This document shows, piece by piece, positions 42,076 through 51,456 of a stretch of 64,000 nt of DNA (its first letter is position 1; every line of letters starts with the position of its first letter). A program made the position numbers and the translations under genes. The DNA is from Paraktedonobacter sp964250225 (GTDB taxonomy: Bacteria > Chloroflexota > Ktedonobacteria > Ktedonobacterales > Ktedonobacteraceae): NCBI GenBank assembly GCA_964250225.1, contig CAXUEY010000011.1:1-64000 (forward strand), in the 5' to 3' direction. A model generated the notes under the pieces. That model searched no databases, had not been told where the DNA came from, and saw only the letters and a list, made by a program, of their open reading frames with translations.

Positions 42076-43020
42076 ATGCACGACGATATTACGGATGTAC
42101 ATGGCATACGCGTGGGGCATGACACCAATCTGGAGGCGGCGACGGGTTGCACGGTGGTGCTGTGCGACACGCCTGCGATTGGTGGCGTAGATGTGCGTGG
42201 AGGCTCATCGGCCACCCGCGAGACGGATGTTCTGCGCCCGCTTTCTATGGTTGAGGAGGTGCATGGGGTGCTGCTCACCGGCGGCAGTGCCTTTGGGTTG
42301 GATGCGGCGGGAGGGGTAATGCGCTATCTGGAGGAGCAAGGCCAGGGCTTTGACGCAGGCTTCGCGCGCGTGCCTATCGTCCCGGCGGCGGCTATTTTCG
42401 ATCTTGGGCTGGGTTCAGCCCGCGTGCGTCCTGATGCCGAGGCGGGCTACCGGGCCTGTCAGCAGGCCAGCCGCGAGGCTACGGGGCAGGGCAACATTGG
42501 GGCTGGTACAGGCGCGACGGTGGGCAAACTGGCTGGACTGTCCTTTCTGATGAAAGGTGGCCTCGGTTCAGCCAGCGTGCAACTGGACGACGAGCTGGTT
42601 GTCGGGGCGCTTGTCGTGGTCAATGCGGTTGGGGATGTGGTCGATCCACAGAGTCGGCAGGTTATTGCGGGCAGCAGGAATCACCAGAGCGGCGGCACTG
42701 GCTTGAGCAGCCCCTTTGGTAATACGACCATCGCTGTCATCGCTACCAATGCCGCGCTACGCAAAAACGAGATCAACAAAGTCGCGCAAATGGCACACAA
42801 CGGTCTCGCGCTGACCCTGCAGCCAGCGCATACGATGTTTGACGGCGATACCGTTTTTGCGCTGGCACTTGGTGTACGCGAAAAACGCGCGGACGGAGCC
42901 AGCGCGGCCCTGCAAACCAGCTTGATCGGCGCCGCAGCCGCCAGCGTCCTGGCACGAGCTATCGTCAAAGCCGCGCGCAACGCCCGCGAACTGCATGGGG
43001 TGCCTGCCGCCGGTGCATAA
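42076..43020 (+). CDS. P1 family (DmpA/S58) self-processing peptidase
   Basis: 314 residues. It begins DITDVHGIRVGHDTNLEAATG and carries VHGVLLTGGSAFGLDAAGGVMRYLEE, both typical of the DmpA/L-aminopeptidase family. The autoproteolytic nucleophile is expected at the Thr of FGNTTIAVIATNA (about 230), splitting it into alpha and beta chains. Members cleave N-terminal residues from small peptides or beta-peptides. ATG 42076 is used; an in-frame TTG at 42034 is possible because GAAGGAG sits 17 bases upstream, unusually far. Confidence 0.85.
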   Translation: MHDDITDVHGIRVGHDTNLEAATGCTVVLCDTPAIGGVDVRGGSSATRETDVLRPLSMVEEVHGVLLTGGSAFGLDAAGGVMRYLEEQGQGFDAGFARVPIVPAAAIFDLGLGSARVRPDAEAGYRACQQASREATGQGNIGAGTGATVGKLAGLSFLMKGGLGSASVQLDDELVVGALVVVNAVGDVVDPQSRQVIAGSRNHQSGGTGLSSPFGNTTIAVIATNAALRKNEINKVAQMAHNGLALTLQPAHTMFDGDTVFALALGVREKRADGASAALQTSLIGAAAASVLARAIVKAARNARELHGVPAAGA

Positions 43021-43195
43021 GGAAAAGAGCATAGAGATACAAGGTATTGCCTTTTGAGCTTTTCCCAAAAAGACCGGCGTTTGAGTCGCGCATCTTGTAG
43101 AAAAGAGGGCGCAAGGGATGTTCCCTACATCTCTTTTTCCCCTAAAAAAGCGCATGCCTGGGTCGCGTGTTAGATTGTCAGAGCACTAGATTGTG

Positions 43196-43633
43196 TTAAG
43201 GTTGGAGCGTCATAAACAGCACAACACCTCCGCTAATCAGCATCACAAGAATGCAGGCCAGGATCACCAGCAAAAACATATAGCCGCGTGTCGATTCTGG
43301 CACAGGTGGAGGCGGAGTGAGGGTACGCCTCTCCTGGCGCGGAGGAAGTTCGCGTTTCGCGGTCAGGGTTTTCAAGCCTCCCGTAGCCAGATCCCAGGAA
43401 TGAGAGAAATCCGTGGGCGACGCAGCCTGAGTATACACAGGGTCAGTCCCGAAGTGGGGAGTAGCAGGGGGCAAAGGCGGAGTAGAGGGCAAGGAGAAGC
43501 GACTGGGGATCGAGTGAGCACCAGAAACCGGATATGAGTGGGTGGGCAAAGACCTCTGAGATTGAGCATCAGGTGTTGGCAACGTCACGGCATTTTCTCC
43601 ACAATGGACCAGCAGACAAGACACACAGATCAA
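43196..43633 (-). CDS. Proline-rich single-pass membrane protein
   Basis: Up to 145 residues with a Pro/Ser/Thr-rich cytoplasmic part (about 20-110) and one C-terminal membrane helix (about 118-141, YMFLLVILACILVMLISGGVVLFM), a tail-anchored layout. Its start is unclear: the frame opens with TTG at 43633 without a good ribosome site, and internal GTG codons are alternatives. An early C-x2-C-like pair (CVSC) may be the rest of a zinc ribbon. Function unknown. Confidence 0.45.
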   Translation of the reverse strand: MICVSCLLVHCGENAVTLPTPDAQSQRSLPTHSYPVSGAHSIPSRFSLPSTPPLPPATPHFGTDPVYTQAASPTDFSHSWDLATGGLKTLTAKRELPPRQERRTLTPPPPVPESTRGYMFLLVILACILVMLISGGVVLFMTLQP

Positions 43634-43729
43634 AGGGACAATCTACGGTAACGCGCTACAGAAGGTCATGAACTATTGGTAAAGGTGTCTCTTCTTATTG
43701 TAGCCAGCGGCCTGGAAGAATCAAGGTTG

Positions 43730-44350
43730 CTATGACTTATGGGTGGGTGGAGAGAGACGCAAGAGGAGAGTATGCAAGATCCGACCAGTGGCGCCCCAGA
43801 TGCGCAGTGAGCCGTATTCGTAGAAATAGACCGTGCGTGTGTGGCCATTGTTGGACCAGTTCTCGGTATGAGCGATGGCTGGATCGGCCAGGCCGTGCAG
43901 AGGGAGCGTCAGCACCTCCGCGACCTCGCTGGCCTGTGCCTGGAGCTGGCCGGGACCGGTGGGCAAAAAACCCACCACGGGCGTAATCAGGAAATTGCTC
44001 ACCACCGTAAAGACGGGCGGAAGCAGACCGAGCACCTCGACGCGTGTGGGTGGCAGGCCAATCTCCTCGAACGTTTCGCGTAGAGCGGTCGCCACCAGTG
44101 AGGCATCCGCAAGCTCATAGGAACCGCCGGGAAAAGCAATCTCGCCGCTATGGGCGCGCAGGGTAGAGGCGCGGCGAATAAAGACCAGGTGCAGGGCATC
44201 CTCGTGCATAAAAAGCGGGAGCAGCACCGCCGCCTTGCGCGCCTGGGGACGTTCGCCTTCCAGCGCATCCACCAGTGTATCTACAGCCGTCACCGGCTGC
44301 AAACCAGCGCGCAGCAGTGGCAGAGACTGAGAGCTATCGTATCTATTCAT
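43730..44350 (-). CDS. Nudix hydrolase, CoA pyrophosphatase-like
   Basis: 206 residues. The Nudix box is FPGGSYELADASLVATALRETFEEIGL (about 75-101), preceded by LRAHSGEIAFPGG, the extended motif of the NudL/CoAse group, which hydrolyses CoA to phosphopantetheine and 3',5'-ADP. ATG 44350 is the family-consistent start; a TATAAT box only 7 bases upstream could mean a leaderless or very short-leader transcript. Substrate assignment is inferred. Confidence 0.8.
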   Translation of the reverse strand: MNRYDSSQSLPLLRAGLQPVTAVDTLVDALEGERPQARKAAVLLPLFMHEDALHLVFIRRASTLRAHSGEIAFPGGSYELADASLVATALRETFEEIGLPPTRVEVLGLLPPVFTVVSNFLITPVVGFLPTGPGQLQAQASEVAEVLTLPLHGLADPAIAHTENWSNNGHTRTVYFYEYGSLRIWGATGRILHTLLLRLSPPTHKS

Positions 44351-44566
44351 GATTCCATTATAGCAGAGCCACATCCAGAATATCGTTGTAAAAAGGCGGA
44401 ACACTTTGCTTTTCGGCGAACCTGGAGCGGCGCGAGATGCGGGAAAGAGGCAAAAAATTCCGCCCGAAAGAAGGTCTGGCCGTGCTGGAATATTTTGCAA
44501 CTTTGTGGTACACTATGGCGGATAACCAGACACCGGAGTAGATTGGCAAAAAGGTTGTAGATTGTC

Positions 44567-44595
44567 TTGCATTCAGAGAGAGCTTTTGGTATACT
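44567..44595 (+). promoter_or_regulatory. Promoter for rpsA, with a long leader
   Basis: TTGCAT (44567-44572) and TATACT (44590-44595) are 17 bases apart. A second TATACT lies about 20 bases further on. The transcript would carry a leader of nearly 400 bases before ATG 44997; in this leader I see no gene and no clear riboswitch. Confidence 0.6.
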
Positions 44596-44996
44596 TAAAG
44601 CATCGAGTGGGGGTATACTGTGTTCAGGCTCTTATTATGTCCGTGACACGGGGGTTACCTGTCTGCGAGCGTTGTTTCGTATGACCGTTTTCCAGGGCAA
44701 AAATGATTGTCCATTAGATGCATTTCTGGCTACAACGATAAGAGCAGCCTGAGCCACCTCCTCCGATATGCCAAATATCCATGACGCCTTCCCACGTTTC
44801 TGGCAAGCGCAGGCGCGTTAAGCTCTGAGAAGCAAACGAGCAGGCAAGCGTAAACGCAGCAGGACGCAGGGCGCGTTTCAAGTGGAGCTGGCACAGCATG
44901 GATCGAAAGAGAGAAGCCCACCCACGCATACGTAGCTGCGAGGAAACCTTTCGACACAGCCAGTGGCAAATCTAATCAAGCGGACGGGTACAGACG

Positions 44997-46442
44997 ATGT
45001 TTGAAGCAAAAGATCAGGAAGGGCGTAATTCCACCACCCCTGAAGCGATGGAAGACTACAATGAGATGGCAGCATTGCTTGAGTCATCCAGCACTCCCAT
45101 CAATATCAAGCGTGGCGATGTAGTCGATGGCGTCATCGTGCGTATTGATCAGGACGAGATTCTGGTTGATATTGGTTTGAAGTCAGAGGGTGTCCTTTCC
45201 ACCAAAGAGCTGCCAGCGACGGGCGACTGGGCATTTGACCAGTTGCACCTCAATGACAAAGTGCTGGTCTATGTGATCCAGCCAGAAACCCAGGATGGGC
45301 ACGCGCTGCTCTCCCTCAAACGCGCGAACACGGAACGCCAGTGGCGCGTGGCGGAGGAGCAGTATAAGAACGGAGAGCTGCTCAAGGCCAAAGTCATCGA
45401 TTATAACAAGGGCGGCCTGATCGTTGACGTTGCCGGTATTCGGGGTTTTGTGCCTATTTCGCAGATCTTGAATCTCAAGCGCGAAGAGGTCGCGGCAGGC
45501 GGCGACAATCAGGAGACGGCGGCTAAACTGCAGAGCATGAAAGACAAAGAATTGCAGTTGAAGATCATTGAGATCAACCGCGCGCGCAACCGCCTGATTC
45601 TCTCGGAGCGCCTGGCGGTGCAGGAATGGCGCCAGCGCCGCCGCGAAGAGCTGCTGGATGAGTTGAAACCCAATGAGGTGCGTCGTGGTGTGGTCAGTAA
45701 CCTGGCCAATTTCGGTGCCTTCATTGATCTGGGTGGAGCGGATGGTCTGGTGCATATCAGCCAGCTCGCCTGGAGCCGGGTCAACCACCCCAGCGAGGTG
45801 CTCAAAGTCGGCCAGGAGGTCGAGGTCCAGGTGTTGAGCGTCGATAAAGAGAAGAAGAAAATCGCGCTCTCCATCAAACGGGCCGAGGTCGATCCCTGGA
45901 CTACGGTGGAGCAACGCTACACCCCTGGTCAGGTGGTCAATGGCGTGGTCACGAAAATTGCCCCCTTCGGCGCGTTTGCACGCATCGAGGACGGCATCGA
46001 GGGCCTGATCCATCAGTCTGAGCTGACTCCCGGCATGGACACCAAAGCCAACTTGCACGAGGGACAGCAGTTGCAGTTGCGTATCCTGCGCATCGACGCT
46101 GAGCGCCGCCGCCTGGGTCTGAGTCTGCGACAGGCCGATGAGATGGACGCGGAGAGGCCCGCCGAGGTTGTTGAAGCCGAGGGAGCTGTTATCTCAGCCG
46201 AAAAAGCTGCCAGCGAGAGAATGAAAATGTCGCTGGAGGATGCCGCACCTCACGCCGAGACGGTTCCCGCCGAACGAGAAGGCCGCCGCGAACGACGCGA
46301 ACGCCCGGAGCGCTCCAGTGAGAATCCGCTGCTGAACAATCTCCCCCTGGGTAGCGAAGGCGAAACGACCGCGATGGCGGAAGCGTTCCGCGCCGCAGCT
46401 CGCCAACGCTCGAAAGAAGAAAGCGAGCCGAGCGAAAGCTAA
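44997..46442 (+). CDS. rpsA: 30S ribosomal protein S1 (four S1 domains)
   Basis: 481 residues with four S1 OB-fold repeats: about 37-103 (KRGDVVDGVIVRID), 122-195 (KNGELLKAKVIDYN), 221-290 (RRGVVSNLANFGAFIDLGGADGLVHISQLAW) and 308-376 (VNGVVTKIAPFGAFARIEDGIEGLIHQSEL). The acidic/charged tail (about 390-481) is extended. S1 helps mRNA bind the 30S subunit. Four rather than six repeats is usual in Gram-positive and Chloroflexota proteins. The ribosome site is weak (GGACGGG), as often found for S1, which autoregulates in E. coli. A strong terminator follows. Confidence 0.9.
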   Translation: MFEAKDQEGRNSTTPEAMEDYNEMAALLESSSTPINIKRGDVVDGVIVRIDQDEILVDIGLKSEGVLSTKELPATGDWAFDQLHLNDKVLVYVIQPETQDGHALLSLKRANTERQWRVAEEQYKNGELLKAKVIDYNKGGLIVDVAGIRGFVPISQILNLKREEVAAGGDNQETAAKLQSMKDKELQLKIIEINRARNRLILSERLAVQEWRQRRREELLDELKPNEVRRGVVSNLANFGAFIDLGGADGLVHISQLAWSRVNHPSEVLKVGQEVEVQVLSVDKEKKKIALSIKRAEVDPWTTVEQRYTPGQVVNGVVTKIAPFGAFARIEDGIEGLIHQSELTPGMDTKANLHEGQQLQLRILRIDAERRRLGLSLRQADEMDAERPAEVVEAEGAVISAEKAASERMKMSLEDAAPHAETVPAEREGRRERRERPERSSENPLLNNLPLGSEGETTAMAEAFRAAARQRSKEESEPSES

Positions 46443-46454
46443 ATTTCCCAGGAA

Positions 46455-46500
46455 GACAAAGCAGCGGCCAGTTGGAGAATTCCCTGGCCGCTGCTTTGTC
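46455..46500 (+). terminator. Terminator after rpsA
   Basis: A 17-bp perfect stem (46455-46471 with 46484-46500) starts 13 bases after the rpsA stop, with a loop of 12 bases. Confidence 0.85.
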
Positions 46501-46573
46501 TGTCACACAAGGGCCAGAGAGAAAAACATTTTCGGGTCTATTCAACGAGTTTCAGGTTTCCCCAAAAGATATC

Positions 46574-46603
46574 TTGCAGCTATCCTTGTGGGGGTGATAT
46601 ACT
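46574..46603 (+). promoter_or_regulatory. Promoter and long leader of clpC
   Basis: TTGCAG (46574-46579) and TATACT (46598-46603), spaced by 18 bases, give a leader of about 380 bases before GTG 46991. The leader holds GACCTCC/GGAGGTC (46766-46772 with 46809-46815) and a hairpin CAGAGGG/CCCTCTG (46943-46966) ending just before the ribosome site AAAGGGGGG. No CtsR or CIRCE operator was recognised. Confidence 0.55.
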
Positions 46604-46990
46604 CTTGCTAAGGATAACGTTAAGAGGACAAGGATTGAGTCCAGTCCGAAATGAAGAGAAAGCATAGACTGCTACAAACCGAACGATAGTAGGAGGCATC
46701 GCTGCATCGCTATTCATTGCTCACCAGGTTCTTTATTCTCGCTGAACATGAACAATAGATTGTCTGACCTCCACGCGCTGCGTATGCATCTACATGTGTA
46801 CCAGTAAGGGAGGTCGATTGGTTTCTCGCGATGCAATTTCATTGCGGAAGAGAATGGAAATCGATAGAGGGAGGGCACATGCTATCCTTGACGCGATATA
46901 GAGGGTGTTGTATGATCAATTACGCGGTTTGCCTGAGCATCACAGAGGGCTCGGTTCCACCCTCTGCTACTGAAAGGGGGGTGAAAACAG

Positions 46991-49528
46991 GTGAACGATA
47001 GAGATAGGTTTGATAAATTTACGGAGCGGGCAAGGAAAGTCCTCAGCCTGGCTCAAGAAGAGGCACAACGCTTCCAGCACAATTACATCGGGACGGAGCA
47101 CTTGCTGCTCGGTCTTGTGCGTGAGGGTGAGGGAGTGGCCGCAAAAGTTCTGAGTAATCTCGGCGTTGAGCTGAACAAAGTGCGCAGCGCTGTTGAATTT
47201 ATTATTGGCCGTGGGGATCGCATTGTGCTGGGCGAAATCGGCCTGACTCCCCGTGCCAAAAAGGTGATTGAGCTGGCAGTAGATGAGGCTCGGCGCCTGA
47301 ACCACCATTATATTGGCACAGAACACCTGTTGCTTGGCCTGGTCCGCGAGGGCGAGGGCATCGCGGCGGGTGTACTGGAGAGTCTGGGAGTGAACCTGGA
47401 AAAGGTGCGCACACAGACGATCCAGGTGCTCAGCCAATCTGGTGCTCCCCACGAACGCGACGCCAAACACTCGAAAACCCCGACAATCGACCAGATGGGT
47501 ATCGATCTGACGGCGGCGGCGCGCGCGGGTACGCTCGACCCGGTGATTGGACGTCATCAGGAGATCGAGCGCGTCATTCAGATTTTGTCGCGACGCAATA
47601 AGAACAATCCAGCGCTGATCGGTGAACCGGGCGTGGGTAAAACAGCCATCGTTGAGGGGCTGGCCCAGCGTCTGATCGCCGGCGAGGTTCCCGAAAGCCT
47701 GGTGGGTAAACGCCTGCTCACCCTGGATGTCGGTTCGCTGGTGGCCGGCACCAAGTATCGCGGCGAGTTTGAAGAGCGCCTGAAAAAGATCATTGAAGAG
47801 ATCCGCAATAGCCGCGACTGCATCATCTTTATCGATGAGCTGCATACGCTGGTGGGCGCGGGCGCGGCTGAGGGCGCGGTAGATGCCGCGAATATCCTGA
47901 AACCCGCTCTGGCGCGCGGTGAGTTGCAGTGCATCGGCGCAACCACCCTGGACGAGTATCGCAAGTACATCGAACGCGACGCTGCACTACAACGCCGCTT
48001 CCAGGAAGTGATTGTCAAAGAGCCGAGCATCGAGGAGACCCTGGAGATTCTTAAGGGTATCCGCGAGCGCTACGAGCAGCACCACCGCCTGGTGATTACC
48101 GACGAGGCTCTCAAGGCCGCGACCGATATGTCCAGCCGCTATATCACTGACCGCTTTATGCCCGATAAGGCTATTGACCTGATCGACGAGGCAGCCAGCC
48201 GCGTGCGTATGCAGAACTCGCTAGCACCCCTCAATCTCAAAGAGGCGATGAAGGGCCTGGAATCGGTGCTGCGTGAAAAAGAGCAGGCCATCCAGCAGCA
48301 GGAGTACGAGCTGGCGGCGGAACTGCGTGACCGCGAGGTGAAACTGCGCGACCGCATTTCCAAGCTGGAGTCCGGCTGGCACCGCGAACGTGGCAGCGAG
48401 AAGCCCTCGGTCGGCGAAGAGGAGATCGCGCAGATCGTCTCGATGTGGACCGGCATTCCCGTGATGCGTATCGCGCAGGAAGAGTCGCAGCGCCTGCTCC
48501 AGATGGAAGAGGTTCTGCACTCGCGTGTGATCGGTCAGAACGAGGCTATCGAGAAGGTTGCCCGTGCTGTCCGCCGCGCACGCGCAGGTCTGAAAGACCC
48601 CAAACGCCCCATCGGCTCCTTCATCTTTATGGGACCGACAGGCGTTGGCAAAAGCGAACTGGCCAAGACGCTGGCCGAATTTATGTTCGGTAGCGAGGAA
48701 TCCCTGATCAAAATTGACATGTCAGAGTTCATGGAGCGCCACGCGGCTGCCCGCCTGGTTGGTGCCCCTCCCGGATATGTTGGTTACGAAGAGGGCGGCC
48801 AGCTCACCGAGGCCGTGCGCCGCAAATCGTACAGCGTGATCCTACTGGACGAGATCGAGAAAGCGCACCCGGACGTCTTCAACATGCTGCTCCAGATTCT
48901 GGAGGACGGCAAGCTGACCGATGCTAAAGGGCGTACAGTGGATTTCCGCAACACTATCGTGATTATGACCTCGAACGTGGGCGCGTCTCTGCTCAATAAA
49001 GAGGCCTCGATTGGCTTTAAGCAGTCGCGAGACAAGGCCAAAGCGAACCAGGCCGAGTACGACGCCATGAAGGATAAGGTGCTGGGTGAATTGAAAAACA
49101 CCTTCAAGCCTGAGTTCCTAAACCGTATCGATGAGGTCATCGTCTTCCATTCCCTGCGTATGGAGGAGATGTACTCGATCATCGAACTGCTGCTCAAGCG
49201 TGTCCGTACCCAGTTGACCGAACAGCAATTGGAACTGGTCATGCCGCAGACGGCGAAGGACTTCCTGATTGAGAAGGGCTTCGATGCGCAGTATGGCGCG
49301 CGTCCGTTGCGCCGAACTATTCAGCGCATGGTCGAAGATCCCCTGGCAGAAGGTCTGCTCAACGGCACCTTCCATCCAGGAGACCTGGTTGAAGCCATCG
49401 TCCTCGATAACGACTTGAAACTGCACGTGCGTAACCGTATCGAGCAGTTGCCACCGCCCGCGCCACCCGAAGCAGCTCTCTCTGCTGGCGGCAGCGAAGG
49501 GTCCAGCGGCGATTCGTCGCAAGGCTAA
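46991..49528 (+). CDS. clpC: ClpC, Clp ATPase chaperone/protease regulatory subunit
   Basis: 845 residues, complete. Two N-terminal Clp repeats (about 1-145, FTERARKVLSLAQEEAQRFQHNYIGTEHLLLGL), first AAA+ with Walker A GEPGVGKTAIVEG (about 212), a ClpC-type coiled middle domain with UVR-like EYELAAELRDREVKLRDR (about 435-470), second AAA+ with GPTGVGKSELAKTLAE (about 545), and a Ser/Gly-rich tail. It unfolds proteins for ClpP, including stress regulators. The start is GTG with a strong AAAGGGGGG site. Standalone here; ctsR and mcsAB are not next to it. Confidence 0.95.
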   Translation: MNDRDRFDKFTERARKVLSLAQEEAQRFQHNYIGTEHLLLGLVREGEGVAAKVLSNLGVELNKVRSAVEFIIGRGDRIVLGEIGLTPRAKKVIELAVDEARRLNHHYIGTEHLLLGLVREGEGIAAGVLESLGVNLEKVRTQTIQVLSQSGAPHERDAKHSKTPTIDQMGIDLTAAARAGTLDPVIGRHQEIERVIQILSRRNKNNPALIGEPGVGKTAIVEGLAQRLIAGEVPESLVGKRLLTLDVGSLVAGTKYRGEFEERLKKIIEEIRNSRDCIIFIDELHTLVGAGAAEGAVDAANILKPALARGELQCIGATTLDEYRKYIERDAALQRRFQEVIVKEPSIEETLEILKGIRERYEQHHRLVITDEALKAATDMSSRYITDRFMPDKAIDLIDEAASRVRMQNSLAPLNLKEAMKGLESVLREKEQAIQQQEYELAAELRDREVKLRDRISKLESGWHRERGSEKPSVGEEEIAQIVSMWTGIPVMRIAQEESQRLLQMEEVLHSRVIGQNEAIEKVARAVRRARAGLKDPKRPIGSFIFMGPTGVGKSELAKTLAEFMFGSEESLIKIDMSEFMERHAAARLVGAPPGYVGYEEGGQLTEAVRRKSYSVILLDEIEKAHPDVFNMLLQILEDGKLTDAKGRTVDFRNTIVIMTSNVGASLLNKEASIGFKQSRDKAKANQAEYDAMKDKVLGELKNTFKPEFLNRIDEVIVFHSLRMEEMYSIIELLLKRVRTQLTEQQLELVMPQTAKDFLIEKGFDAQYGARPLRRTIQRMVEDPLAEGLLNGTFHPGDLVEAIVLDNDLKLHVRNRIEQLPPPAPPEAALSAGGSEGSSGDSSQG

Positions 49529-49624
49529 GTGTTAAATGTGAAAGCAGGTGGGATACACTCGTGGCATCCCATCTGCTTCGTTTTATCTGCACCCTTTCAA
49601 CAGGCAAGCAGAGAGAGTCAGTTC

Positions 49625-51037
49625 ATGGCAAAATTACGCACCAGATATATCTGCCAGCAGTGCGGTGGAGAGCAGAGCAAGTGGGCGGGCAAATGCCCCG
49701 ATTGTGGCGCCTGGAATACCCTCGAAGAGACGACTGAACAGCCAGCAAGCACGACCCAGGCGCGTCGACCAACCGTCGCGGGCAAGGGTATCGTCGCGCA
49801 GGGTACGCAAATTCCCCTGGCGTTGCCGGAGATTCAGCCGCTCACGCAGGAACGCATCTCTGTAGGCTATGCTGAGGTAGATCGCGTGCTGGGAGGTGGA
49901 CTGGTAGCGGGATCGCTGACCCTGGTCGGCGGCGAGCCGGGCATCGGCAAATCCACCCTGCTGCTGCAAGTGGCGGGCAAGATCGCGGCTCAGAGCGGGA
50001 CGGTGCTCTATGTTTCAGGCGAAGAGTCGATTGAGCAGGTAAAAATGCGCGCCGAACGCCTGGAGATTAGCGGCGAACGACTCTATCTACTGGCCTCGAT
50101 TGACCTGGAGGTGATTGCCGAGGCGGTCTATCGTCTCAAACCGGCGCTACTCATCGTTGATTCGATCCAGACGGTGCTCTCCAATAACCTGACCTCCGCG
50201 CCCGGCAGTATCGGTCAGGTGCGCGAGTGTACCTTGCAATTGATGCACCTGGCGAAAAGCACGCTGACCCCCGTTTTTATCATTGGGCATGTCACCAAAG
50301 AGGGGACAGTTGCCGGCCCCAAAGCGCTGGAGCATATCGCCGACGCGGTACTCTATCTGGAAGGTGAGCGCTACCATACCTATCGTTTGCTGCGTGGGGT
50401 CAAAAACCGTTTTGGCGCGACCCATGAAGTCGGGGTCTTCGAGATGCTCGGCGACGGCATGGCGGAGGTCGCCAACCCCTCAGCTATCTTCCTGGCTGAC
50501 CGCTCGGCCACCGCCACTGGCTCAGCCGTGGTGGTTAGCATCGAAGGCACACGGCCCCTGCTGGTCGAGGTTCAGGCGCTGGTCACGCCCACCAACTTTG
50601 GCAACGCGCGCTGTACCACCAACGGCATTGAGTATAGTCGCTTGCTCATGCTACTGGCTGTGCTCACCAAACGCGTCGGACTGGCCGTGGGCAGCCACGA
50701 TGTCTACGCCAATGTCATCGGCGGCTTTACGTTGGAGGAGCCGGCTATTGATCTGGGAGTGGCGGCGGCCATTGCTTCCAGCTATCGCGAGAAGCAGATC
50801 CCGCCGGATATGGCCCTGGTCGGAGAGGTAGGACTTTCGGGCGAACTGCGTCCGGTCAGCCGTCTCGGACTACGCGTGCGCGAGGCGGCCAAGCTGGGCT
50901 TTAAACGCTGTATCGTACCCAAAGCAGGCGGGGGGGCACATATCAAGGCAGAACTGGAAGGCTCTGGCCTGCCCACCGACTTCCATGTCTTTGCCTCTTC
51001 TTCACTTGCAGTGGCCCTGGAAGTTGCGTTACACTAA
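49625..51037 (+). CDS. radA: DNA repair protein RadA
   Basis: 470 residues from ATG 49625. N-terminal zinc finger CQQCG...CPDCG (about 10-30), RecA-like ATPase with Walker A GGEPGIGKSTLLLQ (about 103-116), the RadA signature GVKNRFGATHEVGVFEM (about 257-273) and a C-terminal Lon-like domain with EVGLSGELRPVSRLGLRVREA. RadA drives branch migration during recombination. It follows clpC by about 100 bases, the order seen in many Firmicutes (clpC-radA-yacL-ispD). Confidence 0.95.
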   Translation: MAKLRTRYICQQCGGEQSKWAGKCPDCGAWNTLEETTEQPASTTQARRPTVAGKGIVAQGTQIPLALPEIQPLTQERISVGYAEVDRVLGGGLVAGSLTLVGGEPGIGKSTLLLQVAGKIAAQSGTVLYVSGEESIEQVKMRAERLEISGERLYLLASIDLEVIAEAVYRLKPALLIVDSIQTVLSNNLTSAPGSIGQVRECTLQLMHLAKSTLTPVFIIGHVTKEGTVAGPKALEHIADAVLYLEGERYHTYRLLRGVKNRFGATHEVGVFEMLGDGMAEVANPSAIFLADRSATATGSAVVVSIEGTRPLLVEVQALVTPTNFGNARCTTNGIEYSRLLMLLAVLTKRVGLAVGSHDVYANVIGGFTLEEPAIDLGVAAAIASSYREKQIPPDMALVGEVGLSGELRPVSRLGLRVREAAKLGFKRCIVPKAGGGAHIKAELEGSGLPTDFHVFASSSLAVALEVALH

Positions 51038-51418
51038 AAGGGTAGGACATTTTCTCGGTTGTCATACGAGGAAGAAGAGCGACATATTGACACACTTCCG
51101 GCGTCGAAACGAGTTTTTGACGATCCTGTTGGACATCACAAAAGTTGCAGGTTTTGTTATTGAAAACCCGCGGCATCTATGGTACGCTTAGTCTGTCAAA
51201 GGTAGATTCTCCTTGAAAATCGTTGAGGAGGGAAAAGACACAACGTAATACTGTTTGAACTGTCCTGATAAAGTACTTGCGGCTCAACAGGCATGTGAAA
51301 AAATCGGCATGGGTCACCCATGCACATAAGTGGTTTGAGCATTTCATTTGCTATCATTCTTCTTTTGTCATTATTCTTGACTTCAACCGCTGAAGAACCA
51401 CATGCATGTAGCCCCTAG

Positions 51419-51443
51419 AGGTGCGCGTATCTGCACCTTTTTT
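51419..51443 (+). terminator. Terminator-like hairpin just ahead of the PIN/TRAM gene
   Basis: AGGTGC (51419-51424) pairs with GCACCT (51433-51438), followed by a T run to 51443, only 14 bases before ATG 51457 and touching its GGAGG site. It may end radA read-through or attenuate the next gene. The rest of the 419-base interval 51038-51456 shows nothing convincing. Confidence 0.5.
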
Positions 51444-51456
51444 GGAGGATGAAGGG

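Noticed and set aside
46967..47845. 292-codon minus-strand frame within clpC
   Set aside because: Antisense shadow of the conserved Clp N-domain.
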